Positions 24,539 to 32,133 of a stretch of DNA of 64,000 nucleotides are shown here, piece by piece. The notes under the pieces were generated by a model, which made no database searches, was not told the DNA's origin, and saw nothing but the letters and a program-made list of their open reading frames with translations. This stretch comes from an uncultured Clostridia bacterium. GTDB taxonomy: Bacteria > Bacillota > Clostridia > Oscillospirales > Acutalibacteraceae. The stretch spans positions 31,393 through 95,392 of the forward strand of contig CAJFUH010000003.1 of the NCBI GenBank assembly GCA_904420155.1, in the 5' to 3' direction. How positions within the stretch are numbered: the first letter of the stretch is position 1; every line of letters starts with the position of its first letter. Both the position numbers and the translations under genes were made by a program.

Positions 24539-25081
24539 TTATCCCTCATATTCCATACCAATGCGAATGGCCTTTCGGTTGTTATCCAGCAAATGCATCT
24601 TGGACGGCGGAATACATTTCTGAAGCGCTTGATCCAAAATTTCCTCCGAACAGAACTGGCATTCCCGGAAAAGCTTTCCAAGAAGGATAATATTGGCGCC
24701 TCCCTTTAACCCATTTTCTTCCGCTAAACGGGACGCTGGGATATAGAAAGCCTTTACGTCATCCCGTTCTACTTTTTTGGAAATCAAATAGCTGTCTACC
24801 AGAACCGTACCTCCCGGCTGGACATCATTGATGAAACGGTCAAACGACGGCAAATTCATAGCTATAAAGACATTGGGCGTGACCACTAAAGGAGATCCGA
24901 TGGGTTTGTCGGAAATACAGACACTACAGTTGGCGGTACCGCCACGCATCTCCGGCCCATAGGAAGGCAACCAAGAAATCTCTTTCCCCTCCAGCAAACC
25001 GCTGTATGCAATCACCTTGCCAGCAAACAACACGCCTTGTCCGCCAAATCCCGCCAGCAGTAAATTGAGATCCTTATTCAT
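24539..25081 (-). CDS. 2-oxoacid:ferredoxin oxidoreductase, gamma subunit
   Basis: 180 residues, POR/KOR gamma family: LLLAGFGGQGVLFAGKVIAY at the N-terminus, LPSYGPEMRGGTANCSVCIS and the C-terminal helical part. This subunit completes the oxidoreductase that oxidatively decarboxylates 2-oxoacids to acyl-CoA with ferredoxin as acceptor. Last gene of the operon; overlaps the beta-subunit gene by eight bases. Confidence 0.92.
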   Translation of the reverse strand: MNKDLNLLLAGFGGQGVLFAGKVIAYSGLLEGKEISWLPSYGPEMRGGTANCSVCISDKPIGSPLVVTPNVFIAMNLPSFDRFINDVQPGGTVLVDSYLISKKVERDDVKAFYIPASRLAEENGLKGGANIILLGKLFRECQFCSEEILDQALQKCIPPSKMHLLDNNRKAIRIGMEYEG

Positions 25082-25835
25082 GCTTCAGTCTCGCCCCTTT
25101 CTCAGAGTCCTTATATACCCCCAAAGGATAATAAGGGATCATATTTTCCCGCAGCCAATCCAACGCTTCCACAGGCGTCATCCCCCAGTTAGTGGGACAA
25201 GTGGATAGGACCTCTACAATGGAAAATCCCTTTTTGGCGATCTGATTTTCAAACGCCTTTTTGATAGCTTTTTTTGCAATAACCACATTTTTCACGCAGT
25301 CCACCGTAACGCGCTGCGCCAAGGCTACGCCGTCCAAAGTAGACAGCATCTCGCAAATGCGGATGGGATAACCCGCCATATTGACGTCGCGTCCATAAGG
25401 GGTGGTCTGGGTCACCTGTCCAGGCAGGGAAGTCGGGGCCATTTGCCCGCCAGTCATGCCATAAATAGCATTATTAATAAAGATTACCGTAATATTCTCA
25501 CCACGGGTCGCCGCATGTACTGTTTCCGCAGTACCAATAGCAGCCAAGTCTCCGTCCCCCTGATAGGTAAAAATCACATTATCCGGGCAAGCGCGCTTGA
25601 GGCCCGTCGCTACAGCCGGCGCACGACCGTGAGGGGCTTCTACCATATCGCAAGAGAAATAATCATAATTCATCACCGCGCAGCCAACCGGGGCCACGCC
25701 GACAGCTTTTCCTTCTACCCCCAGCTCATCCATTACTTCTGCAACCAGCCGATGTACAATGCCATGGGTACATCCAGGGCAGTAATGGAAGGGCACATCC
25801 GTGAGGGCGTGCGGCTTATCAAACACAACAGCCAT
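25074..25835 (-). CDS. 2-oxoacid:ferredoxin oxidoreductase, TPP-binding beta subunit
   Basis: 253 residues with the thiamine diphosphate fold: HYCPGCTHG near the N-terminus, the Mg-TPP motif GDGDLAAIGTAETVHA (about 95-110) and NNAIYGMTGGQMAPTS. No extra iron-sulfur domain is fused, as expected when a separate ferredoxin subunit exists. Its start touches the alpha subunit stop. Confidence 0.92.
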   Translation of the reverse strand: MAVVFDKPHALTDVPFHYCPGCTHGIVHRLVAEVMDELGVEGKAVGVAPVGCAVMNYDYFSCDMVEAPHGRAPAVATGLKRACPDNVIFTYQGDGDLAAIGTAETVHAATRGENITVIFINNAIYGMTGGQMAPTSLPGQVTQTTPYGRDVNMAGYPIRICEMLSTLDGVALAQRVTVDCVKNVVIAKKAIKKAFENQIAKKGFSIVEVLSTCPTNWGMTPVEALDWLRENMIPYYPLGVYKDSEKGARLKHE

Positions 25836-26899
25836 TATTTGGCACCTCCCATCAGATTTTCAATGGCCCCCAACACTTCGGCCGGGGTAGGGATGACGCC
25901 GCCGGTACGTCCATAAAATTCCACCGGCTTTACGCCATTGACCGCCAGGCGAACGTCGTCCACCATTTGTCCCATGCTCATTTCCACTGTCAAAAATCCT
26001 TTGACGTGTTGGGTCGCCCGTTTGATGGCATCCTGTGGGAACGGCCACAGGGTGATGGGACGGATCAGACCGGCCTTGATACCTTTTTCCCTGGCCGCAT
26101 TGACCGCACTGCGGGATACACGGGCGGACGCCCCATAGGCAACTACTACATAATCGGCGTCTTCCACCAAATATTCTTCGGCCCGCTGCTGTGTTTTTTT
26201 GATCTCTTCATAACGCTGGAAACGCTCTCTCACCAACGCCTCCAGATCCGGAGCTTTTAAGTACAGGGAATTAACAACATTATGTTTGCGTTTTCCCTGG
26301 TGCCCGTTGGTGGCCCACGGCTTCTCAATAGGTTTCCGATCGGAAGAAGAACGGATCTCCACCGGTTCCATCATCTGTCCCAGCATACCGTCCGCCAAAA
26401 TCATAGCCGGCATACGGTATTGATCCGCCAAATCAAACGCGTCCGCTACCAGATCCACCATTTCCTGTACAGTAGACGGCGCAAACACCAGCAGCTGGAA
26501 ATCTCCATGCCCCGTGGCCTTAGTAGCCTGCCAATAATCCGCCTGGGAGGGCTGAATGCCGCCTAAACCTGGGCCGCCGCGCTGTACGTTGATAATCAAC
26601 GCCGGTAAGTCGGAACCTGCTATGTAAGAAATTCCCTCTGTTTTTAAACTGATGCCTGGGGAAGAAGAGGACGTCATGGCCCGCATCCCAGCCGATGCCG
26701 CACCCAAAACCATATTGATGGCGGCAATTTCTGATTCCGCCTGTAAATAGGTTCCCCCTATTTTCGGCATCCTTTTCGACATGTATGCAGCCAGTTCGGT
26801 CTGCGGGGTGATGGGATATCCAAAGAAATGGCGGCATCCTGCCTGGATAGCAGCTTCCGCCAGCGCTTCATTTCCCTTCATTAATACTCGTTCTGACAC
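25835..26899 (-). CDS. vorB: 2-oxoacid:ferredoxin oxidoreductase, alpha subunit (VorB type)
   Basis: 354 residues, pyrimidine-binding domain followed by transketolase C-terminal domain: GNEALAEAAIQAGCRHFFGYPITPQTELA at the start, SSSSPGISLKTEGISY, and VNVQRGGPGLGG-like IINVQRGGPGLGG. The overall sequence most resembles the 3-methyl-2-oxobutanoate (VorB) or 2-oxoglutarate (KorA) branch rather than pyruvate oxidoreductase, which is normally a single fused chain in clostridia. Substrate choice between branched-chain 2-oxoacids and 2-oxoglutarate is unresolved. Confidence 0.9.
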   Translation of the reverse strand: MSERVLMKGNEALAEAAIQAGCRHFFGYPITPQTELAAYMSKRMPKIGGTYLQAESEIAAINMVLGAASAGMRAMTSSSSPGISLKTEGISYIAGSDLPALIINVQRGGPGLGGIQPSQADYWQATKATGHGDFQLLVFAPSTVQEMVDLVADAFDLADQYRMPAMILADGMLGQMMEPVEIRSSSDRKPIEKPWATNGHQGKRKHNVVNSLYLKAPDLEALVRERFQRYEEIKKTQQRAEEYLVEDADYVVVAYGASARVSRSAVNAAREKGIKAGLIRPITLWPFPQDAIKRATQHVKGFLTVEMSMGQMVDDVRLAVNGVKPVEFYGRTGGVIPTPAEVLGAIENLMGGAK

Positions 26900-26909
26900 T
26901 AGCTTTCAC

Positions 26910-27116
26910 TTACCTTTCTACTATAATCGCCACATCCGGGCACATCATGGCACAGGAAGCGCATCCTGTACATTTTTCCGGATCGATCAACTGGGCCGGA
27001 TGATATCCTTTGCTATTGATCTTATCCTTGGAAAGTGCAATAATCTTTCGGGGACAGGAATTAGCGCAAAGCCCGCAGCCCTTACAGATCTCCTCTTTCA
27101 CAATAATTCTCGGCAT
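26910..27116 (-). CDS. 2-oxoacid oxidoreductase ferredoxin-type delta subunit
   Basis: 68 residues with two CxxCxxCxxxCP motifs (CKGCGLCANSCP and CTGCASCAMMCP), binding two 4Fe-4S clusters that pass electrons from the TPP subunit to ferredoxin. Ten bases before the alpha subunit start. Provides the clusters the beta subunit lacks. Confidence 0.93.
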   Translation of the reverse strand: MPRIIVKEEICKGCGLCANSCPRKIIALSKDKINSKGYHPAQLIDPEKCTGCASCAMMCPDVAIIVER

Positions 27117-27138
27117 ACTCTATCACCTCTTCTTTTTT

Positions 27139-27819
27139 CTACTCGCCGGCTTCCCAAGGGGGCCGGACATATCTATCAACTGGGTACAAAGGGGTTACCT
27201 TTGCGGATAAATCAGGATACAGAGCCCTCGGGCAGGTATTGGTCACTAACGGAAGGCCCAAAAGTTCCGCGGTCTTTTTTGCATAATCCACGGAGCGGAG
27301 GATATCTTCTCCCGTGGTGAGATCCTGCATATGGGAATTATTAACAACTCCCGTTGCCTTAAGGCGGCAAGCGGCTTCAATTTCCCTTAATAAGGCCGCC
27401 GCTTCTTCCGGTTGTGTCGTAAGCGCCCGGTAGCGGTTCACCACATAATGCATGGAAAATCGTCCCATTTGACGAATGGTATGCGCATACCTTCCCAGCG
27501 CCACGGCTCCCGCATCGTCTCCTCCGACATCAATGATAACCATACGGTCCCGCATGGAAAAAATAGATTCCAGTTCTGCAGGCAGCGCCGGCATATCCAC
27601 ATTGGTATGGGCAAAAATAGGCGCGATTAACTGAATACCTTTCTCTTCCAGAAGTTCTTCATAATCAGAGGAACGAAAATACGGATTGACAATATCTAAG
27701 TCTACCAGTGTGACCTTTTTTCCTTCCCGTACCAGATCCATGGCTAGGTTCAAAGCCAGGTTGGTTTTTCCACAACCATAATGGCCACAGATAATATGAA
27801 ATGATTCCAGTAAATCCAA
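27139..27819 (-). CDS. ParA/MinD-like P-loop ATPase heading the vor operon
   Basis: 226 residues. Deviant Walker A ICGHYGCGKTNLALNLA (about 9-25), switch DLDIVNPYFRSSDYEE (about 41-56) and Walker B MVIIDVGGDDAGA (about 92-104) indicate a SIMIBI-class ATPase of the MinD/Mrp/CobQ kind. C-terminus contains TGVVNNSH and LPLVTNTCP. Start is TTG 27817-27819: GGAG ends seven bases upstream and a nearby ATG is out of frame. Only 23 bases separate it from the ferredoxin gene, so it is transcribed with the oxidoreductase; a role in cluster or cofactor loading is possible but not shown. Confidence 0.8.
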   Translation of the reverse strand: MDLLESFHIICGHYGCGKTNLALNLAMDLVREGKKVTLVDLDIVNPYFRSSDYEELLEEKGIQLIAPIFAHTNVDMPALPAELESIFSMRDRMVIIDVGGDDAGAVALGRYAHTIRQMGRFSMHYVVNRYRALTTQPEEAAALLREIEAACRLKATGVVNNSHMQDLTTGEDILRSVDYAKKTAELLGLPLVTNTCPRALYPDLSAKVTPLYPVDRYVRPPWEAGE

Positions 27820-27862
27820 ATTTTTTCTCCATTCTTTCTAAAAAATTTGCCGATTGAGTTTC

Positions 27863-27891
27863 ATTATACCACCTTTTTACTCTATACACAA
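27863..27891 (-). promoter_or_regulatory. Sigma-A promoter of the ParA-vor operon
   Basis: Minus strand TTGTGT (27886-27891), 17-base spacer, perfect TATAAT (27863-27868); 44 bases before the TTG start. Confidence 0.7.
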
Positions 27892-27894
27892 TGG

Positions 27895-27969
27895 CAGAAA
27901 AAGAGAATATACAAAAAGAATGTTGGAAAAGATGGTTCCAACATCAGGAATACACAGAAAAAGAGAATA
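27895..27969. repeat. Direct repeats flanking an inverted repeat, upstream of the ParA-vor promoter
   Basis: CAGAAAAAGAGAATA occurs exactly at 27895-27909 and 27955-27969 (60 bases apart); between them TGTTGGAA/TTCCAACA forms an 8-bp-arm inverted repeat (27921-27943). The block lies just upstream of the -35 box, a place for regulator binding. Confidence 0.6.
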
Positions 27970-28023
27970 CGCTATTAAACAAAATAAATCTTTTGTATAG
28001 TTAGTATTTATAATGTAATACAT

Positions 28024-28057
28024 AAAATGGATGGGAACTGCCTGTCCCATCCATTTT
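28024..28057 (-). terminator. Terminator downstream of the SGNH hydrolase gene
   Basis: Perfect 13-bp stem AAAATGGATGGGA (28024-28036) with 28045-28057, eight-base loop, short T tail on the minus strand. Confidence 0.75.
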
Positions 28058-28067
28058 GGAATGCTTT

Positions 28068-28778
28068 TTACCCTTCAAACAGCCTATTTTGAGCATAGGA
28101 CGAAAAAGTTTCCCCTAATACTTTTTGGCCTTGTTCATTGAGGTGGATCCCGTCCAAGCATAGATAATCCCGGTAATTACGCAAGGTAAGAAACCGATCC
28201 CGCACGTCAATGAGAGGTAAGCCCTCTGTATAGGCCAGCCGGTCTATTGCCAAGGAATAACGTTCTTGCTGGCGGTATATGATGTCCTTTTGCTTGAGCC
28301 ATTGTAACACCTTTTCCCCATTGACCCCTTTCAATTGACTGATCCAATTGAAATAACGCCCTGCGTCAATGGGCGGCAAATTCATCAATATCGGACGAAT
28401 ATGATGTTCCAGCAACGTATCCACCATCTGTTTCATCGTAGCAGTGAATTCTTCAAAGGGGGTATGGGGCTGATGCTCCTGCTCCGGATGCTCTGAAACC
28501 TCTACCCAATTATAATCGCAGTCATTGCCGCCAAACTCCAATAGAACCGCATCCGCCTGAAACCCTTTGTTCAAGGCCCGTTCCAGATTATCCAAGGCCT
28601 TAGGCGCAGTACAGCCAAAACGGGAATTATTTTTGATGCTCAAGGGGAATACCTTGCTAAAAAGGTTGACGGAGCACTGCTTGAGCGGACGATATTTTCC
28701 ATCGGTTTCATCCAGTACAATACCTTTAAGCAGTGAATCTCCCCATATCCCTAAATTTTGAATCGTTGGTGTCTTCAC
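28068..28778 (-). CDS. SGNH/GDSL-family hydrolase
   Basis: About 236 residues. Block I GIWGDSLLKGIVLD (catalytic Ser in GDS, about residue 15), block III GGNDCDYNW (Asn) and block V DGIHLNEQGQ (Asp and His) define an SGNH esterase/lipase fold. No signal peptide, so it acts inside the cell. GTG starts are possible at 28796 and 28778; I prefer 28778 because GGGGAG lies ten bases before it. Substrate unknown. Confidence 0.82.
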   Translation of the reverse strand: MKTPTIQNLGIWGDSLLKGIVLDETDGKYRPLKQCSVNLFSKVFPLSIKNNSRFGCTAPKALDNLERALNKGFQADAVLLEFGGNDCDYNWVEVSEHPEQEHQPHTPFEEFTATMKQMVDTLLEHHIRPILMNLPPIDAGRYFNWISQLKGVNGEKVLQWLKQKDIIYRQQERYSLAIDRLAYTEGLPLIDVRDRFLTLRNYRDYLCLDGIHLNEQGQKVLGETFSSYAQNRLFEG

Positions 28779-28793
28779 TATACTCACGCTCCC

Positions 28794-28838
28794 CACAGTC
28801 TTTCTATGTTACCTTTCTCAGACTGTGCTCATATTATA
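28794..28838 (-). promoter_or_regulatory. -10 box and leader stem-loop of the SGNH gene
   Basis: TATAAT on the minus strand at 28833-28838 (no good -35), followed at the predicted start by CACAGTCT/AGACTGTG arms (28820-28827 and 28794-28801). The 3' arm directly precedes the GGGGAG ribosome site. Confidence 0.45.
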
Positions 28839-28917
28839 CCGGACACATATGAATGTTATGTTAAGATTTCGTTACATTTATGATTTATTGTGGTTTTAAA
28901 AACAAGATAAACTGTTC

Positions 28918-29130
28918 TCAAAGTTTCGACTGTTTCTTTTGTGTAACATTTCGGCGGCGTTGGGTCTCCTGCTGGTCAATAGTGAGTTGGCCTTCCTCGG
29001 AGATCCGCAAAACATCCCCTTCTTTCGCCCCTGCGGGAAGCTCCGTTTTTTCAATTGCGAACATATGCTTTTCCTTGTCCTCACAAAGGGCAAAATTCTG
29101 CTCAAAACGATCAATAATCAATTGTTTCAT
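28918..29130 (-). CDS. DUF3006 protein
   Basis: About 70 residues, the full DUF3006 domain: MKQLIIDRFEQNFALCEDKEKHMFAI followed by ELPAGAKEGDVLRI, a small beta-barrel-like protein of unknown function. It overlaps the end of the MBL hydrolase gene by about 20 bases. DUF3006 genes regularly follow ComEC-like secreted MBL hydrolases, as here, suggesting joint function. A second frame open over the same bases is a shadow. Confidence 0.8.
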   Translation of the reverse strand: MKQLIIDRFEQNFALCEDKEKHMFAIEKTELPAGAKEGDVLRISEEGQLTIDQQETQRRRNVTQKKQSKL

Positions 29131-30070
29131 CATAAGTTCCCCTTTCTGTAATCCATGTCAATCCCTGGCCGTAGGAAGCCGCGATCACCGTGCCGTCCTG
29201 ATCCGTCCTCCAGATCCAGACACCCAGATCCTGCAAGCGCTGTAACACCTCTTGTTTGGGCAGATTATTCCTATCTTCTCCCACGGAAATCACCGCTACG
29301 CGGGGCTGTACGGATTCCAGTAGTTCGGGAGTGGTGGAAGTATCGCTGCCATGGTGCCCTACTTTGAGTACATCCGCATGGAGATCATAACCGGCGCTTA
29401 GCAGGTCGTTCTCCGCCTCCCCTTCTGCATCTCCCATAAACAGGAAACTGTCTTCCTGATAGGAAAGCTTGAGGATAATAGAGTTGTTGTTGCTATCCTC
29501 ATATACTTTTTGCGGTCCTAAAATCTGAATTTGCACCTCTCCAATGGCAAAAGACGTTCCGGGCGTGGGAGAAATCTGGGCGATCTGTTTCGCTTCCAAC
29601 GCATATACCATTTTCTGAAAGCTTAAAGAATTCGATATCGTCTCTTCCGGGACATAAGGCATCAAGAATTGTTCCACCTCAAAGTCCAACAATACATTGG
29701 CCATGCCTCCAATATGATCCTGGTCCGGATGGGTAGCCACCACCAGATCCAACCTGCTTACCCCCTGCTTCTCCAGATATTCGGCCGTGCGGGCATACAG
29801 GTCCACATCCCCCGCGTCAATCAAAATGTTCTTTCCCTTACAGGTGATAAAAATACTGTCCGCTTTCCCCACATCGATAAAATGGACAGAAAAATCGTAA
29901 TCTTGGGAGGAAATCGTATGATCCGATAAGCCAAAAAAAGAAAAAATTTCCCGCCATCCAACCATTCCAAAAGGGCGAAAGGTAAATAACGCAGATAACA
30001 CGATTACCAACGTCAATGCAATCCCGATCCACCAAGCCCGTTTTATCTTGGCTTTTTGGTTTGATTCCAT
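29111..30070 (-). CDS. ComEC/Rec2-related MBL-fold hydrolase, membrane-anchored
   Basis: 319 residues: basic leader, one membrane helix (about 12-31, acting as anchor or uncleaved signal), then an extracytoplasmic metallo-beta-lactamase domain. Metal motif HxDxDH is H114, D116(xD118), H119 in VATHPDQDHIGG, plus GDAEGEAEND and KVGHHGSDTST. It resembles the C-terminal domain of ComEC, without the membrane channel, so it is probably a secreted nuclease or phosphodiesterase. Overlaps ygiQ by 28 bases. Confidence 0.85.
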   Translation of the reverse strand: MESNQKAKIKRAWWIGIALTLVIVLSALFTFRPFGMVGWREIFSFFGLSDHTISSQDYDFSVHFIDVGKADSIFITCKGKNILIDAGDVDLYARTAEYLEKQGVSRLDLVVATHPDQDHIGGMANVLLDFEVEQFLMPYVPEETISNSLSFQKMVYALEAKQIAQISPTPGTSFAIGEVQIQILGPQKVYEDSNNNSIILKLSYQEDSFLFMGDAEGEAENDLLSAGYDLHADVLKVGHHGSDTSTTPELLESVQPRVAVISVGEDRNNLPKQEVLQRLQDLGVWIWRTDQDGTVIAASYGQGLTWITERGTYDETIDY

Positions 30071-31962
30071 ACACGACTCCTTTTTCCTTTCTTTGGATTA
30101 GCAGGCGGCTGATTTCTTGATTTTTGCTTTCTATTTTGGGCAAGCGCCCCCTTCGCTTTTGGGGCAGTCTGTGGATCCCCTTTTACGAGGCAATGGGGAC
30201 CATTTCCAATCAAATCAGTCCTTCCCGCAAGACGGAGCGCTTCTAGGACCAGCGGCCGGTTCTTGGGGTTAAAATATTGCAGCAAGGCCCTCTGCATGGC
30301 TTTTTCCTTATCCGTACGGGGTACAAACACCGGCTCTAGCGTATAAGGATCCAGCCCTGTATAAAACATACAGGTGGAAATGGTCCCCGGCGTGGGATAA
30401 AAATCCTGTACCTGTTCCGGACGAATATGTTCTTCCTTTAAAAATAACGCAAGCTCAATGGCATCCTTGAGGGTAGAACCGGGATGGGAAGACATCAGAT
30501 AAGGGACCAGATATTGTTCCTTGCCTATCTCTTTGGTCAGCCCATAAAAACGGCGGGCAAATTTTTTGTAGGTTTCTATATGTGGTTTCCCCATCCGGTC
30601 CAAAACAGCGGCGGAACAATGTTCCGGCGCAACTTTGAGCTGTCCGCTGATGTGATGTTCCACCAATTCCCGGAAAAAGGAATCGTCTTTGTCCTCCATC
30701 AAATAATCAAATCGGATCCCTGAACGGATAAATACTTTTTTTACCTTGGGAATCGCACGGAGCTTTCTCAGTAACTGCAAATATTCCACATGATCCGCTT
30801 CCAATGCCCGGCATGGGGTCGGAGCTAAACATTTTTTTCCTTTACACAAGCCCAAAGTTTCCTGTTTTCGACAAGATGGATGACGGAAATCCGCCGTAGG
30901 GCCGCCTACATCATGAATGTACCCTTTAAACCTGGGATTATGCGTGAAACGTTCCGCCTCCTGTAGCACCGACCTTTCACTGCGGGCAGTAATCGCCCTG
31001 CCTTGATGATAGGCAATCGAGCAGAAATTACAAGCGCCAAAACAGCCCCGGTTATGAGTGATGGAAAATTCCACCTCTTCGATTGCGGGCACCCCGCCTT
31101 CCTTCTCATAGCAGGGGTGATACATACGTTCATAGGGCAACGCGTATACCGCATCCAATTCCTCCTGCTGGAGAGGAGGCATGGGAGGATTTTGAATCAC
31201 CAACATTTTCCCATGCTTTTGCAAAACGGTACGCCCCCGTACCGCATCATGCTCGTCCTGCTGTTTCCGGCAGGAGATGGCATATTCCCTTTTGGAGGCC
31301 TTCACCTGTTCCAGGCTGGGACAGTCCACCGCCGGGCCCGGCGTATAATCTGCGGTGGGGATCACATAACAGGTCCCGCGGATGTCCCGCATCTGTCCAG
31401 GAAGTTCCCCCTGCCGCCACCGATGGGCAATCTGTCGGATCTGATTTTCCCCCATACCGTAGATTAATAAATCCGCTCCGGAATCCAGTAAGATAGAAGG
31501 GCGAATTGCATCGTCCCAGTAGTCATAATGGGCAAACCGGCGCAAAGAAGCTTCCAGACCTCCGATAACGACCGGCATGTCCGGATAGATTTGCTTGATC
31601 TTTTGGGTGTATACAATAACCGCCCGGTCAGGACGTTTTCCCGCTTTCCTTCCCGGGGAGTAAGCGTCGTCGCTCCTTTTGCGGCGGGCGGCGGTATAGT
31701 GTGCTACCATGGAATCAATATTGCCGGACGTCACTAAAAATCCAAGCTTCGGCCTCCCGAACCGGGTAAAATCCCGATCTGTTTTCCAATCCGGTTGTGC
31801 CAATATGGCTACATGAAAGCCCTCGTCTTCCAGTACACGGGAGATGATCGCCGGACCAAAACTGGGATGATCCACATAGGCATCCCCTGTCACCAATACA
31901 AAATCCGGGGCGTCCCACCCCCTTTTCAATACTTCTTCTTTTGTGATCGGTAAAAATGCCAT
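30043..31962 (-). CDS. ygiQ: YgiQ-family radical SAM protein
   Basis: About 639 residues. N-terminal UPF0313 domain (FLPITKEEVLKRGWDAPDFVLVTGDAYVDHPSFG), central radical SAM core with the CxxxCxxC cluster in NRGCFGACNFCSI, and a C-terminal extension with DFYPTPGTISTCMFYTGLDP; basic tail of about 50 residues. Start at ATG 31960-31962 behind AAGGA. The family has no established reaction. First gene of the ygiQ-MBL-DUF3006 unit. Confidence 0.93.
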   Translation of the reverse strand: MAFLPITKEEVLKRGWDAPDFVLVTGDAYVDHPSFGPAIISRVLEDEGFHVAILAQPDWKTDRDFTRFGRPKLGFLVTSGNIDSMVAHYTAARRKRSDDAYSPGRKAGKRPDRAVIVYTQKIKQIYPDMPVVIGGLEASLRRFAHYDYWDDAIRPSILLDSGADLLIYGMGENQIRQIAHRWRQGELPGQMRDIRGTCYVIPTADYTPGPAVDCPSLEQVKASKREYAISCRKQQDEHDAVRGRTVLQKHGKMLVIQNPPMPPLQQEELDAVYALPYERMYHPCYEKEGGVPAIEEVEFSITHNRGCFGACNFCSIAYHQGRAITARSERSVLQEAERFTHNPRFKGYIHDVGGPTADFRHPSCRKQETLGLCKGKKCLAPTPCRALEADHVEYLQLLRKLRAIPKVKKVFIRSGIRFDYLMEDKDDSFFRELVEHHISGQLKVAPEHCSAAVLDRMGKPHIETYKKFARRFYGLTKEIGKEQYLVPYLMSSHPGSTLKDAIELALFLKEEHIRPEQVQDFYPTPGTISTCMFYTGLDPYTLEPVFVPRTDKEKAMQRALLQYFNPKNRPLVLEALRLAGRTDLIGNGPHCLVKGDPQTAPKAKGALAQNRKQKSRNQPPANPKKGKRSRVWNQTKKPR

Positions 31963-32012
31963 AACATGCAATCCTTTTCTATTGTCAAAATATATCAGCA
32001 AACATACTTCTA

Positions 32013-32030
32013 AAGAGGATTTCCCCTCTT
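32013..32030 (-). terminator. Weak hairpin downstream of ftsK/spoIIIE
   Basis: AAGAGG (32013-32018) with CCTCTT (32025-32030), six-base loop and only a short T tail. It may end the translocase transcript about 100 bases after its stop; nothing better is visible between 32002 and 32133. Confidence 0.3.
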
Positions 32031-32133
32031 ATTTTGTCGAAAATCTCCTCTGTAAAACTCCACGGTGAAACAGAGCCTATCGCCCTCCCACAGCAGAAAT
32101 CTATCCTATTTCTCTTTCCATTAAAGCTATCGT

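Noticed and set aside
28896..29114. Second minus-strand frame over DUF3006
   Set aside because: The DUF3006 frame matches a known family; this one reads Arg/Lys-rich nonsense.
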